Positions 1-9,267 are shown, counted from the stretch's first letter. The stretch: 64,000 nt of DNA from Nitrososphaerota archaeon (GCA_027886905.1 JAPCJO010000003.1:20801-84800); one strand, 5' to 3'. Notes: generated by a model not told the origin, from the letters alone. Made by a program: numbers and translations.

Positions 1-1685
1 TTCTCGGCGTACTCATAGCGCTCCTTCAGGATCCCCGAACTCGACCCTCCTGCCCTTAGGCTCGAAGGATTGACGGAGGAGGGGGATGGGACTACCCTCA
101 GGACGTCAAGCTCCGCGTGGTAGTCCCTGGCAAAGCCGATCGCCGTCTTGGCCGCGCGCTCCCCGTTCTCGGAGCCGTCCACCGCCACGAGTATCTTGTT
201 CATGGCGAGCGACCTCTTCCCCTCCGCGATGGGAGGTGAGAGCGGGGTCGTGGCTTGCAAGGTCGTCTCCCTGGCCATCACGACCATCTTCGGGCTTCTC
301 ATCAGAGACGCGAAGACTATCCCCACGCCGGACAGGACCGAGGCCCCGAGGAAGGCGTAGCGGAAGCCATCGACGGTCGCTGCCGCGGCCGTCACAGAAG
401 CGCCCGCGCTCGCCGCGACCACGCCGACTATCGTAACCGCAATCGCGAGGCCGATGGGGCCGCCCACCTGCGTCGACGTGTTGATGAGCCCGGAGGCGAG
501 GCCCTCCTCTCCCTTCCTGGCTCCGCTCAGCGCGGCTATGTTGAAGGCGGTGAAGCTCAGGGCGGCGCCGAGGGAGACGACGAGCATGTCTGGGAGGACG
601 CCAGTCAGGAAGGGCGTCCCCAGGTGGAGCTGGGCGAGGAGGAGGAAGCCCGCGGCCTGGACCGTCATGCCCACCAGGAGGACGGGCTTGGGGCCGAAGC
701 GGGTGACGAGCTTCGCGGAGAGGTACCCCCCCACGCTAAGGAACACCAAGGCGGTCGGGAGGAAGGCGAGCCCGGCCGAGAGGGCGGAGTACCCCTGAAT
801 CTGCTGGAGGTAGATGGTCAGGAGGAAGATCATCGAGCTCACCGCGGCGATGGTGAGTATCGCGAGCGCGTTTGCGCTGAAGACGGCCCCGCGACGCAAG
901 AACGAGAGCGGCATCAGCGGGGCGCCGGACCGGTTCTCGATGGCAAGGAAGAGCGCTAGGACGACGCCTGAGAGGCCGAGGGGCACGAGTGTGTCTACCG
1001 AGAGGAGACCCCTGTTCGCCGCGTTGGTCAGGGCGTAGACCAAGATCGAGAGCCCCGCGGTCACCGAGAGCGCGCCCGGAAGGTCGAGGCGCCTCTGGTT
1101 CGGGTCTCCGCGACTCTCGACGAGGAGCCGCGACGCCAGAATGGCGGTCACTATCCCTATGGGGACGTTGACGAAAAAGATAGACCGCCAACCTAGGGTC
1201 GCCGTTAGGACGCCCCCTAGGATTACGCCCGCCGCGAAAGCCGCGGACGAGACAGCCGCGAAGACGCTGAGGGCACGATTCCTCTCACGCCCTTCAGGGA
1301 AGGTGACGACGAGCAAGGAAAGGCCGGTCGCCGAGGCTATCGCGGCCCCTATCCCTTGGACAGCCCTGGCGCCGATGAGGACGCTCTCCGAGGGGGCCAG
1401 ACCGCCCGCGAGCGACGATAGCGCGAATACGACCAGACCTATGCCGAAGAGCCTGCGGCGCCCGTAGAGATCGGAGGCGCGGCCGCTGAGGAGGAGGAAG
1501 CCCGCGAAGGTAAGGCCGTAGGCGCTCACTATCCACTGGCTGTCTGCGAGCGATATCCCAAGTTCGGTGCGCATGGTGGGCAGCGCTATCTGGACTATGG
1601 AGAAGTCCAGGACGATTACGAACTGCGCCAACACAAGCAGCGTCAGAATCAGGGAGAGGCGTGGCGGTGGAGTGGGTTTCGTCAT
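1..1685 (-). CDS. MFS (DHA2-like, multi-TM) transporter fused in frame to a C-terminal universal stress protein (UspA) domain; runs off the left edge
   Basis: Hand translation of the minus strand from ATG at 1685 (MTKPTPPPRLSLILTLLVLAQFVIVLDFSIVQIALPTMR...) shows no stop to the window edge. The USP start motif MNKILVAVDGSENGERAAK begins at 203 in the same frame. Missing from the ORF track because it has no stop inside the window. Confidence 0.8.
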   Translation of the reverse strand, partial: MTKPTPPPRLSLILTLLVLAQFVIVLDFSIVQIALPTMRTELGISLADSQWIVSAYGLTFAGFLLLSGRASDLYGRRRLFGIGLVVFALSSLAGGLAPSESVLIGARAVQGIGAAIASATGLSLLVVTFPEGRERNRALSVFAAVSSAAFAAGVILGGVLTATLGWRSIFFVNVPIGIVTAILASRLLVESRGDPNQRRLDLPGALSVTAGLSILVYALTNAANRGLLSVDTLVPLGLSGVVLALFLAIENRSGAPLMPLSFLRRGAVFSANALAILTIAAVSSMIFLLTIYLQQIQGYSALSAGLAFLPTALVFLSVGGYLSAKLVTRFGPKPVLLVGMTVQAAGFLLLAQLHLGTPFLTGVLPDMLVVSLGAALSFTAFNIAALSGARKGEEGLASGLINTSTQVGGPIGLAIAVTIVGVVAASAGASVTAAAATVDGFRYAFLGASVLSGVGIVFASLMRSPKMVVMARETTLQATTPLSPPIAEGKRSLAMNKILVAVDGSENGERAAKTAIGFARDYHAELDVLRVVPSPSSVNPSSLRAGGSSSGILKERYEYAE

Positions 1686-1848
1686 TAAAATCGGACAATT
1701 AGCGGCCCAAATTTGTCGCCTTTTAAATCAGGTAGTATTCTCCAACTAAGTAGGTATCACAAACCCACTTGAATTTCCTCATTCGGAGGGAAATGCGCGT
1801 CTCGCCGTCGGTAAAATAGAGGGGGTCGTATGACGAAGCCGCTCGCCG

Positions 1849-2781
1849 TTGCCTTCCCGCCAAGAGCCGGGCGACAAGGACCCGGAAGAAATCCCAGACA
1901 AGTGCCCGAACTGCGGAAAGAAGGGCACATTCGTGAGGGACGAGGAGAGCGGGGAGATGGTCTGCAGCAACTGCGGCTTTGTCCTAAGAGAGAAGGAGGA
2001 GGAGACGGGGCCATCTTTCTCCTCCTCGGAGGCCGGCACCCTGGAGGTGACGTCAGGTCCTCCGACCTCAATCGCCCAGCCGGACATGGGACTCGCGACC
2101 GTGATTGGGAGGGAGGGCACGGACGCGTCAGGGACAGGGCTCTCATCCAGGACAAAGTCCAGCGTCGAGAGGATGCGCGTCTGGGACAGGAGAAGCCAGC
2201 CCGACCAGTCGGCCTACAGGAGCATGAGCAAGGCCTTCGACGAGATAAAGACCGTCGCGGCGAAGCTCTCAGTCGGGCAGGGGGCGATCGAGCGCGCCGC
2301 CTACATCTACAGGAAGGCGCTCGAGAAGCGTCTCACGAGGGGAAGGTCGTTGACGCAGCTCTCAGCTGCCGCGCTTTACGCGGCTTGCAGGGACCTGCAG
2401 ATCCCGAGGAGCCTGAAGGATGTCGCCGCAGCGGGAAACGTCAGCAAGAAAGACCTCTCTCGATCTTACAGGACCCTCGTTACCGAGCTCGACATCAGGA
2501 TACCTGTAGAGGACCCGATACGTTCGGTCCCGAAGATAGGCTCCGCGATAGGGGCATCCCCTCGGACGATGAGGAGGGCGCAGGAGATCTTGAGGATGGC
2601 CGCTGCGAAGGGGGTCTCCGCGGGCAAGGACCCGATGGGGCTCGCAGGCGCGGCCCTCTATATCGCGAGCCACCTCGAGGGTGAGGGAAAGTCTCAGCCG
2701 ATAGTGGCGAAGGCGTCCGAGGTGACCGAGGTCACGGTTAGAAACAGGTACAGGGCGCTCAAGTCAAGCCTGAAGCTTTGA
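1849..2781 (+). CDS. tfb: Transcription initiation factor IIB (TFB)
   Basis: N-terminal zinc ribbon CPNCGKKG...CSNCGFV plus two cyclin-like repeats; TTG start. Confidence 0.95.
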   Translation: MPSRQEPGDKDPEEIPDKCPNCGKKGTFVRDEESGEMVCSNCGFVLREKEEETGPSFSSSEAGTLEVTSGPPTSIAQPDMGLATVIGREGTDASGTGLSSRTKSSVERMRVWDRRSQPDQSAYRSMSKAFDEIKTVAAKLSVGQGAIERAAYIYRKALEKRLTRGRSLTQLSAAALYAACRDLQIPRSLKDVAAAGNVSKKDLSRSYRTLVTELDIRIPVEDPIRSVPKIGSAIGASPRTMRRAQEILRMAAAKGVSAGKDPMGLAGAALYIASHLEGEGKSQPIVAKASEVTEVTVRNRYRALKSSLKL

Positions 2782-2841
2782 CCCGGCGCGTGCTCCATGG
2801 CGAGATTTAGCCCTCCGTGCTCTAGCTAGAGACTTCGGGCA

Positions 2842-2866
2842 TTACATTTTCGTGCAGAAAATACGT
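2842..2866 (+). promoter_or_regulatory. Copy A of repeated promoter element (TTACATTTTCGTGCAGAAAATACGT)
   Basis: Matches consensus TTACAATCTCTTGCAGAAAATACG; 33 nt upstream of the start at 2899. Confidence 0.75.
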
Positions 2867-2898
2867 CCTCCTTAGATGAAGGCGCCGCCTCTCTTTTC

Positions 2899-3237
2899 GT
2901 GAGAATCTTGGCCAACAAGGAGAAGGAATTGAGAAGCGCCGCTGAGCGGTCGCTCAGAGAGACCCGAAGGGATTTTGACAAGAGGATCGACGAGATCAGG
3001 GCCGAGCTCCAAGAGATAGGACCCGAGGCGGTAGAGAAGGTCGAAAGATCCCTGAATGATTTGAAGAACGACCTGAAGGCCGAGCTGAAGACCGGCTTCG
3101 ACGACGTCAACGGCATGTTTGAGGACGAGGTCGAATCAGGCAGAGAGCAGGTCCGCGCGCACCCACTTCTCGCGGTCGGGGTCGCGGTCATGGCGGGCGT
3201 CATCGTCGGGATGCTGCTAGGAAAAAACAAAGACTAG
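2899..3237 (+). CDS. Small amphipathic/coiled-coil protein with C-terminal TM (DUF883/ElaB-YqjD-like architecture)
   Basis: Charged helical N-terminal region followed by HPLLAVGVAVMAGVIVGMLLGKNKD. Confidence 0.7.
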   Translation: MRILANKEKELRSAAERSLRETRRDFDKRIDEIRAELQEIGPEAVEKVERSLNDLKNDLKAELKTGFDDVNGMFEDEVESGREQVRAHPLLAVGVAVMAGVIVGMLLGKNKD

Positions 3238-3243
3238 TTTCCG

Positions 3244-3519
3244 ATGCTTCAGAAAATCATTCGGCACCTCATGGAGGACGCCACCGACGGGCTCAAGCAC
3301 GACGTCGAGGCGTACGCCAACAAGGTCCTCAAGCAGATGATGAGAACGCTGGTTCTCGCCGGCGTGGGCGTCACATTCTTGGCAGTCGGATCCGTCTTTC
3401 TCCTGGTCGGCGTCGTGGCTTCTCTCAGCAAGTTCATGTTCAGCGGGTTGGCCTGGGGACTTGTAGGCCTCATCGTTGCGCTGGTCGGTGGGGTGCTTGT
3501 CCTGCTGATCAGACGGTAA
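3244..3519 (+). CDS. Small two-TM membrane protein (phage holin / DUF1469-like superfamily)
   Basis: 91 aa, two hydrophobic segments, directly downstream of 2899-3237. Confidence 0.6.
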   Translation: MLQKIIRHLMEDATDGLKHDVEAYANKVLKQMMRTLVLAGVGVTFLAVGSVFLLVGVVASLSKFMFSGLAWGLVGLIVALVGGVLVLLIRR

Positions 3520-3537
3520 CGGGTCGAGGCTAGGCCG

Positions 3538-4737
3538 TTGAACCCGACCGAGAAGCCGATGGACGGCTCTCCGCTGCCAAAGTCGGTCCTCAAATGGGCG
3601 GCGGCGGGGCTGGTGTTGAGCTCCGCGGTCGTCATCGCGATCACGATCTTCTCGGGCGTGACCCTGTCTGACCTAGCGAAGCTCGGCTACCTGACGTTCG
3701 GTCTGGCGGCCGCTGTGTCTGCATGCAGACTCCTTGTCCAGATTGCGAGGTTTAGGGTCGTAACGACCGGACTGAGCAGCGACACAAAAATGGACCTTAC
3801 AGGCCTGCCCATCACCAGGGTGGCTAGCGAGTTCGTCTCGGAGTCGACGCCTGCGACCAGCATGGGGGTGTTCCTGCGCACCTCGTGGTTGGCTGGGAAG
3901 GGGGTGGACGGGGGAAGGGCGCTCTGGATAGGCTACTTCGAAGTGCTCATCGAGATATACGTAGGCGGCGGCCTCGCGCTCATCGCGGCGGCGTATGCGC
4001 TGTCCAGGGGGTCGGTGGCCCTAGGCTCATCGATTGCCGTAATCGCGACGGTCCTGATTGTCGGGTACACGTTGGTGTTTGTAATCCCGGCGGTAAAGAC
4101 CATCAAGGTCCCTCACCGAGTATTTGGCATCATGTCGCGACTGATAGGCGGGCCTAGGGCGACGGCCCTCTATCTCCGCGCTGTCGTGGGCTCTCTGAAC
4201 TTTTCGCTCGCGGCGCGCGCAATCGTAAGCAGGCGCACGCTGCCAGTGGTGGTGAAGGCGGTCCTTCTCACGCTCCTCGAGGACTTCTTGGAAGGGGCGG
4301 CCCTTTGGCTCGTGCTGAACGCCGCAGGCCTCAAGATTGACCTCGTCTCCGCCACCCTTGCGGCGTACGGCGTCGCGGCGGTCGCCCAACTCCCGATAAC
4401 CATCGGCGGCGCGGGTGTGACGGAGCTCACAATGCAAGCATACCTCGTTTCGGTCTACGGGTTCTCATCTTGGGCAGCCGTCGTGCTGTGGAGGATCGCC
4501 ACGTATCAGGTGATGTTGGCGGTCACGGGGATAGTGTTCATGGTGTACCTGCGCAAGAATGCTCATCGACCGTCCAAAGTCGAGGAGAAGGTGCCTCTGG
4601 AGGTCGTCCCGGTCGTAAGCCCGAACGCCCGCTCACTCGGCAATGGTCAAGCGCTTCCCTCCGGATTGGACTGTGCGGAGGCGCCAGCTGGAGGTTTATC
4701 GGACGACTCGCGCAACCGTCTTTCTCGGCAGACCTAG
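3538..4737 (+). CDS. Lysylphosphatidylglycerol synthase TM region / UPF0104 family-like membrane protein
   Basis: 399 aa multi-TM with GGAGVTELTMQAYLVSVYGFSSWAAVVLWRIATYQV, typical of the family. Confidence 0.75.
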   Translation: MNPTEKPMDGSPLPKSVLKWAAAGLVLSSAVVIAITIFSGVTLSDLAKLGYLTFGLAAAVSACRLLVQIARFRVVTTGLSSDTKMDLTGLPITRVASEFVSESTPATSMGVFLRTSWLAGKGVDGGRALWIGYFEVLIEIYVGGGLALIAAAYALSRGSVALGSSIAVIATVLIVGYTLVFVIPAVKTIKVPHRVFGIMSRLIGGPRATALYLRAVVGSLNFSLAARAIVSRRTLPVVVKAVLLTLLEDFLEGAALWLVLNAAGLKIDLVSATLAAYGVAAVAQLPITIGGAGVTELTMQAYLVSVYGFSSWAAVVLWRIATYQVMLAVTGIVFMVYLRKNAHRPSKVEEKVPLEVVPVVSPNARSLGNGQALPSGLDCAEAPAGGLSDDSRNRLSRQT

Positions 4738-5066
4738 AGATCGGGCATCGCTTGCGGCAGTGCCTTTGCGCCCCTGCGGACTGAGCTGACTGTGGCGTTG
4801 AAGTCCAGGACGCCATCTATCTCCAAGACCTCGAGCGACCTTCCTGTCGTAAGATGTTTCACTATCGCTTTTTCCAGCGACAGCGTTCCTGCAGGGCCGA
4901 AAAGCGCAAGCAACTTTACGTGGAATTCCATCGGGTCGGGGAAACCGTCAGCCATCTTCATGTGGACCAAGACCGCCTCCGTCCCACTATGACCAAGGAC
5001 CTTGTCGAGCCCGGCGTGCACCGAGTCGTTAAAGGTGGTCGCGAACAATTCCTCCACTTTACTCAC
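4734..5066 (-). CDS. Small conserved protein, paralogue of 6498-6827 (NitrOD5-like; name uncertain)
   Basis: Shares GLDKVLG(H/E)SGTxxVLxxMxMxDxFPDPxEF with ORF 6498-6827. Confidence 0.65.
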   Translation of the reverse strand: MSKVEELFATTFNDSVHAGLDKVLGHSGTEAVLVHMKMADGFPDPMEFHVKLLALFGPAGTLSLEKAIVKHLTTGRSLEVLEIDGVLDFNATVSSVRRGAKALPQAMPDL

Positions 5067-5070
5067 CTGA

Positions 5071-6501
5071 TCACACGAGTTGAGTCAGCGACGGGAGGAT
5101 GGGGTCATCGAGGTGCTGCAGCGCGTAAATCCCTGTGTAGGGCTTCACGCCGAACATCACGACCGCGCCATCCCTCACGGACAGCCTGGCGTGACTGGAG
5201 CTCATCGAGAGGATTCGCGACCTGATGGGTGAGTTTGCTGGCAGGAAGAGGATGTGCGCATCGCGCGATTGCTGTAGGGTGATTATCTCCTGGGACGTCA
5301 CCTCCAGAAGCGAGTCGAGGTCCGAAGCGAAGAGGTTCTCGAGAGCCGCTATGGAATTCACGTGTAACATGGCCTGGTCGACCGATTTCTTCCTAAGCCT
5401 TGTCGTCTCGTTCGTGACCACTTCGTGGATCTCGTTGGGCGTGGCGTGTTTCGTCATGCTGGTTGTCTCGAGGTCGCTCGACCTTAGGACGTCGAGGATG
5501 TGGAGCCTGTCGCTCGGCGTCCCCTCACCGACGGCCCTGGTCAGGACGGAACTGGTCAGGCCCGTGTTTGCTCCGGGCAACGGCAGGAGGATCGCGCTCC
5601 TCCCCATCGCCAGGAAGTTGATGATTGGTGGAAGCTCGATCGCTCTGAGGGCGAAGTAGGGGACGTCCTCGTCGTATTCGACGGTCAGCGTGCTCCCTGG
5701 GACCATCCCCCCGAGCAGCCGGTCCAATGCCGGGCTCCCGAGGGAATATGCCCCGTCGATGTCCGGCACGGGTGCGAATTTTCGTATCTCCGAGTAGTTG
5801 GGCGTGGCATACGGCTCGAAGAAGGTGAATCTTCCGTCCATGAGCGTGAAGAGGTACTTGCGCTGAGGTATCTTCGTCCCGCGCAGCTTGTGAATGGTGA
5901 ATTCCCGCACCGATCGGTCCTGCTCTTCGACGGTGGACATCTCGAGGATCCCGTCGACGAGGTAGTCGATGGTCGTCGCGCCCGGCTCTTCGCTTACGAA
6001 GACGAGCTGCGCGCCCGAGTTGTTCGAGACGGCGATGAGGGTCTTCTCCGCCCGCAATCTCTCCTTCGAGTCGAATTCCTTGGCAAGGGCGTCCCAGCTG
6101 TCGAACACTACGGTCTTGACCTTCTTGGGGTCCGTCAGTCGCATCACGAACTCCAGGGCCGAGGTCGCGTCTTCGAGCCTGACGTCCAGAAATTCTTGGT
6201 TCTCCAGGGTCTCCTTCATGGCGGGTATGTGCGTCTCGAGGAGCTCCTGCGGAACTCTGGAGGAGATGTACGCGCCGTTCCCCTTCCCCGCCGCCTTTAG
6301 GATCTCCAGCGCGACTGTCGTCTTTCCGGTGCCCGCTAGACCCTTGATGAGCATCGTCCTTATCGGACCGTTCATGAGTTGCTTCAGGCCTAGCAGCGTG
6401 GGGATCCTTGCTTCTGCCAGCTCAGACGATTCTGCCCGTGAGGTCTCAGTCCGGCGATTCGTCTGAACCGGAGCAGGGGCGTCGATTTCTTGTGTTGTCA
6501 A
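5071..6501 (-). CDS. GvpD-like / KaiC-superfamily P-loop ATPase
   Basis: Walker A IKGLAGTGKTTVALEIL, Walker B KTVVFDSWD; second RecA-like half lacks an intact P-loop (LDRLLGGMVPGSTLTVEYDED). Confidence 0.8.
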   Translation of the reverse strand: MTTQEIDAPAPVQTNRRTETSRAESSELAEARIPTLLGLKQLMNGPIRTMLIKGLAGTGKTTVALEILKAAGKGNGAYISSRVPQELLETHIPAMKETLENQEFLDVRLEDATSALEFVMRLTDPKKVKTVVFDSWDALAKEFDSKERLRAEKTLIAVSNNSGAQLVFVSEEPGATTIDYLVDGILEMSTVEEQDRSVREFTIHKLRGTKIPQRKYLFTLMDGRFTFFEPYATPNYSEIRKFAPVPDIDGAYSLGSPALDRLLGGMVPGSTLTVEYDEDVPYFALRAIELPPIINFLAMGRSAILLPLPGANTGLTSSVLTRAVGEGTPSDRLHILDVLRSSDLETTSMTKHATPNEIHEVVTNETTRLRKKSVDQAMLHVNSIAALENLFASDLDSLLEVTSQEIITLQQSRDAHILFLPANSPIRSRILSMSSSHARLSVRDGAVVMFGVKPYTGIYALQHLDDPILPSLTQLV

Positions 6502-6827
6502 GCTCTAGCACTCTTCTCTATTGCGGCGATGGTGGCGTCGAAGTCGAAGGCGCCTTCTATCTTCATTAGGTCCAGCGACCACTTGAACCTCAGTGCGAGG
6601 TCCTTGACTATCACTCTCTCCAGCGACTGCGCCCCACTTACGCCGAAGATCGCCAGTAGCTTCTTGTTGAATTCACGGGGGTCAGGGAAGTCATCGACCA
6701 TCCTCATGTAAAGCAGGACGGATGCGGTTCCACTCTCCCCTAGGACCTTGTTCAAACCGCCTTGCACTGCGTCAAGGTATGAAGGTGCGAACTCTTGCCT
6801 TGCTGGGCTCTCCGAGGATGCTTCCAT
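6498..6827 (-). CDS. Small conserved protein, paralogue of 4734-5066
   Basis: Alignment by eye with 4734-5066; stop overlaps the start of the GvpD-like gene by 4 nt. Confidence 0.65.
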   Translation of the reverse strand: MEASSESPARQEFAPSYLDAVQGGLNKVLGESGTASVLLYMRMVDDFPDPREFNKKLLAIFGVSGAQSLERVIVKDLALRFKWSLDLMKIEGAFDFDATIAAIEKSARA

Positions 6828-6864
6828 CGCTGATCAAAGCGGGCACCAGAGTATAACAAGAGAA

Positions 6865-6887
6865 TGTATTTTCTGCAAGGAAACGTA
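6865..6887 (-). promoter_or_regulatory. Copy B of repeated promoter element (minus strand TACGTTTCCTTGCAGAAAATACA)
   Basis: Matches consensus core TTGCAGAAAATAC; 38 nt upstream of the start at 6827. Confidence 0.75.
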
Positions 6888-7010
6888 CTCGTCGGTTCGG
6901 CCGTGGGCCAGGGCGGAAATCCAAAAGATTTAGAGCTAGGCCAGGGAATTCTGGGACCTGCCACTGGGTCGCCTACGCGTGAAACTTGAGGAGGGCGGTA
7001 TTTTCCCAAG

Positions 7011-7035
7011 TTGCATTTTCTTACAAAAAATACCT
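7011..7035 (+). promoter_or_regulatory. Copy C of repeated promoter element (TTGCATTTTCTTACAAAAAATACCT)
   Basis: Divergent copy; 49 nt upstream of the GtrA-like start. Also part of an inverted repeat GGTATTTT (6997-7004) / AAAAATACC (7026-7034). Confidence 0.6.
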
Positions 7036-7083
7036 GCTTCTTAAATCACAAGTCCACGGTCAAGACTCGAAGATGGCGGTAGA

Positions 7084-7587
7084 GTGAAGCGCGACATGAC
7101 AGCTACCAGCGTCGAAAGGGAGGTCGGTGAGCTTGAAATGCGGTATGGCGTCGTCAAGACGCTCAGGTTCGCGATTGCAGGGGCGGTGGGCTTTGGGGTC
7201 ACAGAGGTCGTCTTGACCATCGGCCTTCTGATCTTGTTCGGAAAGCTGAGTCTTCCCCATTCTAGTTTTGCATCGCCAGCGCTCCTCGGCTTGGATGCTC
7301 TCTCGCTCGTGATTGGCGTCTCGGCTTCCTTCTTCGTAAACGAACGGATTACGGTTCACGTGCCGAAGACTGTCAAGGGTGAGGAGGCCAACAGGTTCAA
7401 GAGGTTTCTGAAGTTTCAGGCAGTGAGCGGGATCGGGAATACAGGCATCGTGGTGGTCCAGCTCGTCCTCTTGGCGACTCTCGAGCTCTCGCCTCTCTTG
7501 GGCACAATCATAGGGGCGGTGGCCACCTATCCAATCGTGTACTTCATCTCGATCAAGTATGTCTGGAAAGCACACCGGACTAGATGA
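7084..7587 (+). CDS. GtrA-like four-TM membrane protein
   Basis: LRFAIAGAVGFGVTEVVL...SFFVNERITVHVPK...GNTGIVVVQL pattern. Confidence 0.75.
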   Translation: MKRDMTATSVEREVGELEMRYGVVKTLRFAIAGAVGFGVTEVVLTIGLLILFGKLSLPHSSFASPALLGLDALSLVIGVSASFFVNERITVHVPKTVKGEEANRFKRFLKFQAVSGIGNTGIVVVQLVLLATLELSPLLGTIIGAVATYPIVYFISIKYVWKAHRTR

Positions 7588-7863
7588 CCGGCCAGCCAGG
7601 CCAGAAGTGACATCATTTTCCAGGTGTGCCGATTGCCTTCTTGAAGGTCAGGCCGTTGCGCCCTCTTCCAAATGGGCACAAGTCACGAGCAGCCGTGAGC
7701 TTCCGGGTTACAGAAGATTCCTGAGGGGACAGATTGCGTTCGTTGACGAAAGGGACGGCAAAAAGAAAACGCGAAAGCGCTTCCGCCTGGAAGCAGAAGG
7801 CTGATGGAAGATCCGCCGAGCCTCGAGAAGGGGGGCCCAGGCGACCTCCTCGCATCCAGTCTT

Positions 7864-8025
7864 CTACTTGCCGGTAACCGGATTTTTGCCCTGGTACAGT
7901 CTGTAGCCCACCACTACTATGGCAGCGACTACTAGAATGTTGATTAGTTCTCCCCCGATGCCGCCTATTAGCCCGAAGAACCACAGGGCTAGAAGGACCA
8001 CTGCTACGGTCCAGAAAAGATCCAT
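7864..8025 (-). CDS. lmo0937-like small membrane protein (53 aa)
   Basis: Hand translation MDLFWTVAVVLLALWFFGLIGGIGGELINILVVAAIVVVGYRLYQGKNPVTGK*; not in the ORF track because it is short. Confidence 0.65.
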   Translation of the reverse strand: MDLFWTVAVVLLALWFFGLIGGIGGELINILVVAAIVVVGYRLYQGKNPVTGK

Positions 8026-8038
8026 TTGTGCTCGACTC

Positions 8039-8167
8039 CTAGATGTGGAAGTTCAGTGTGATGAATCCGAAGAAGGCGAGGACCGCGACCACTATGATCG
8101 CAAAGACTATCATGTCTCCGCCATCTCCACTTCTTTTCGTCCTCAGGAATTTTGAGTTTATTGACAT
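8039..8167 (-). CDS. Small single-TM protein (42 aa), start corrected to internal ATG
   Basis: MSINSKFLRTKRSGDGGDMIVFAIIVVAVLAFFGFITLNFHI; promoter copy D lies inside the longer annotated ORF, so the 8233 start is unlikely. Confidence 0.55.
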   Translation of the reverse strand: MSINSKFLRTKRSGDGGDMIVFAIIVVAVLAFFGFITLNFHI

Positions 8168-8200
8168 GACGTAACAAGAAGCATCATCGCACTTAAGACG

Positions 8201-8226
8201 CGTGTATCTTCTGCAAGGAATTGTAA
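8201..8226 (-). promoter_or_regulatory. Copy D of repeated promoter element (minus strand TTACAATTCCTTGCAGAAGATACACG)
   Basis: Close match to the consensus; 34 nt upstream of ATG 8167. Confidence 0.75.
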
Positions 8227-8449
8227 CAGGCATCTAAGGACTAGAGCCTGGTTGCCTCAGGCTGAATTGACACATCAAGAGAATAGAAGCGTTGCAAGCG
8301 GTTGGATTCGATTTGACCTAGGAAATTAAAAAATTGAAACCCGGTTGCGGCAATCCTTTCCGTCACCGCAACCGGTCTCCGGACTTGAGTCCACAGTCCA
8401 GAATAGGTCTAGGTCTGATCAACCCACACCTATCTGGATCTGCGGCGTT

Positions 8450-9232
8450 CTACCAGTTGGCGTCGAACGCGTACGAGTGGTCGTTCGTGTTGAGGGTCAA
8501 CGTTCCGGCCTGCGCGGTGCCAGTCACGTTGCCGGGGATCGCGTTCCAGGACACTTTTGCCGAATACGACTCGCGGTTCGGGAGTTGGATCGCGTACTCG
8601 CCGTTGGCGACCACGGCCAAGTACATCTGGCCCGTGGAGGTGTTCGTGAACTCGACGCTCGCAGGGTAGGTATCTACCTTGTTAAGAGGAGAGAACCTGC
8701 CTGAGACCGTCACGGTCGGATACCCTTCCTTGATTGGCATGGCTGCAATCGACCCGAACTTGTCCACCGATATCGACCTGTCCCCATCCTTCACTTCTAC
8801 CATCGACTCGTTGTCCACGTTTACGGCCTCTGGGATGCGGAAGTTGAGCAACCCGTCTCGAGGCAGTGGGAGCTCGTACCTTGCCACTCCGGCCGGGTCG
8901 AGCGCGCTGAGTTGATTGCCGTCGTAGGAGACCCTGCACTTCTCAACGTATCTGTTGCCCCTTACGATGATGGCCCAGTTACTGGGGAAGGGCGAGGAGA
9001 CTCTCTCCTTCAAAGTCTGGAGATAGACCTCTGATTGCAGCTTGTCCACGACGATGACCATGACTTGGTCGCCGACATCGACATCTGCATCCTCTCGCAC
9101 CGGAGAAACGATGAACTTCCCTGCTCCGGTCAGCCTCTCGATTTTTCCCTCAACCACAAGGACGCCACGCTTCGACTCTGACACGATCATTCTTTCCGCT
9201 CCTGACTTATCGGTCTCAGTAATGATAGACAT
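8450..9232 (-). CDS. Hypothetical protein with possible C-terminal beta-sandwich (carboxypeptidase regulatory-like) region
   Basis: 260 aa intact ORF preceded by tandem promoter element copies. Confidence 0.7.
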   Translation of the reverse strand: MSIITETDKSGAERMIVSESKRGVLVVEGKIERLTGAGKFIVSPVREDADVDVGDQVMVIVVDKLQSEVYLQTLKERVSSPFPSNWAIIVRGNRYVEKCRVSYDGNQLSALDPAGVARYELPLPRDGLLNFRIPEAVNVDNESMVEVKDGDRSISVDKFGSIAAMPIKEGYPTVTVSGRFSPLNKVDTYPASVEFTNTSTGQMYLAVVANGEYAIQLPNRESYSAKVSWNAIPGNVTGTAQAGTLTLNTNDHSYAFDANW

Positions 9233-9267
9233 AGGACAAAGTGGGTGACCACGCTATAACAAGCCGA

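Noticed and set aside
7559-7804. Short ORF after the GtrA-like gene
   Set aside because: Overlaps the GtrA 3' end, no recognisable motif; an alternative frame is equally plausible.
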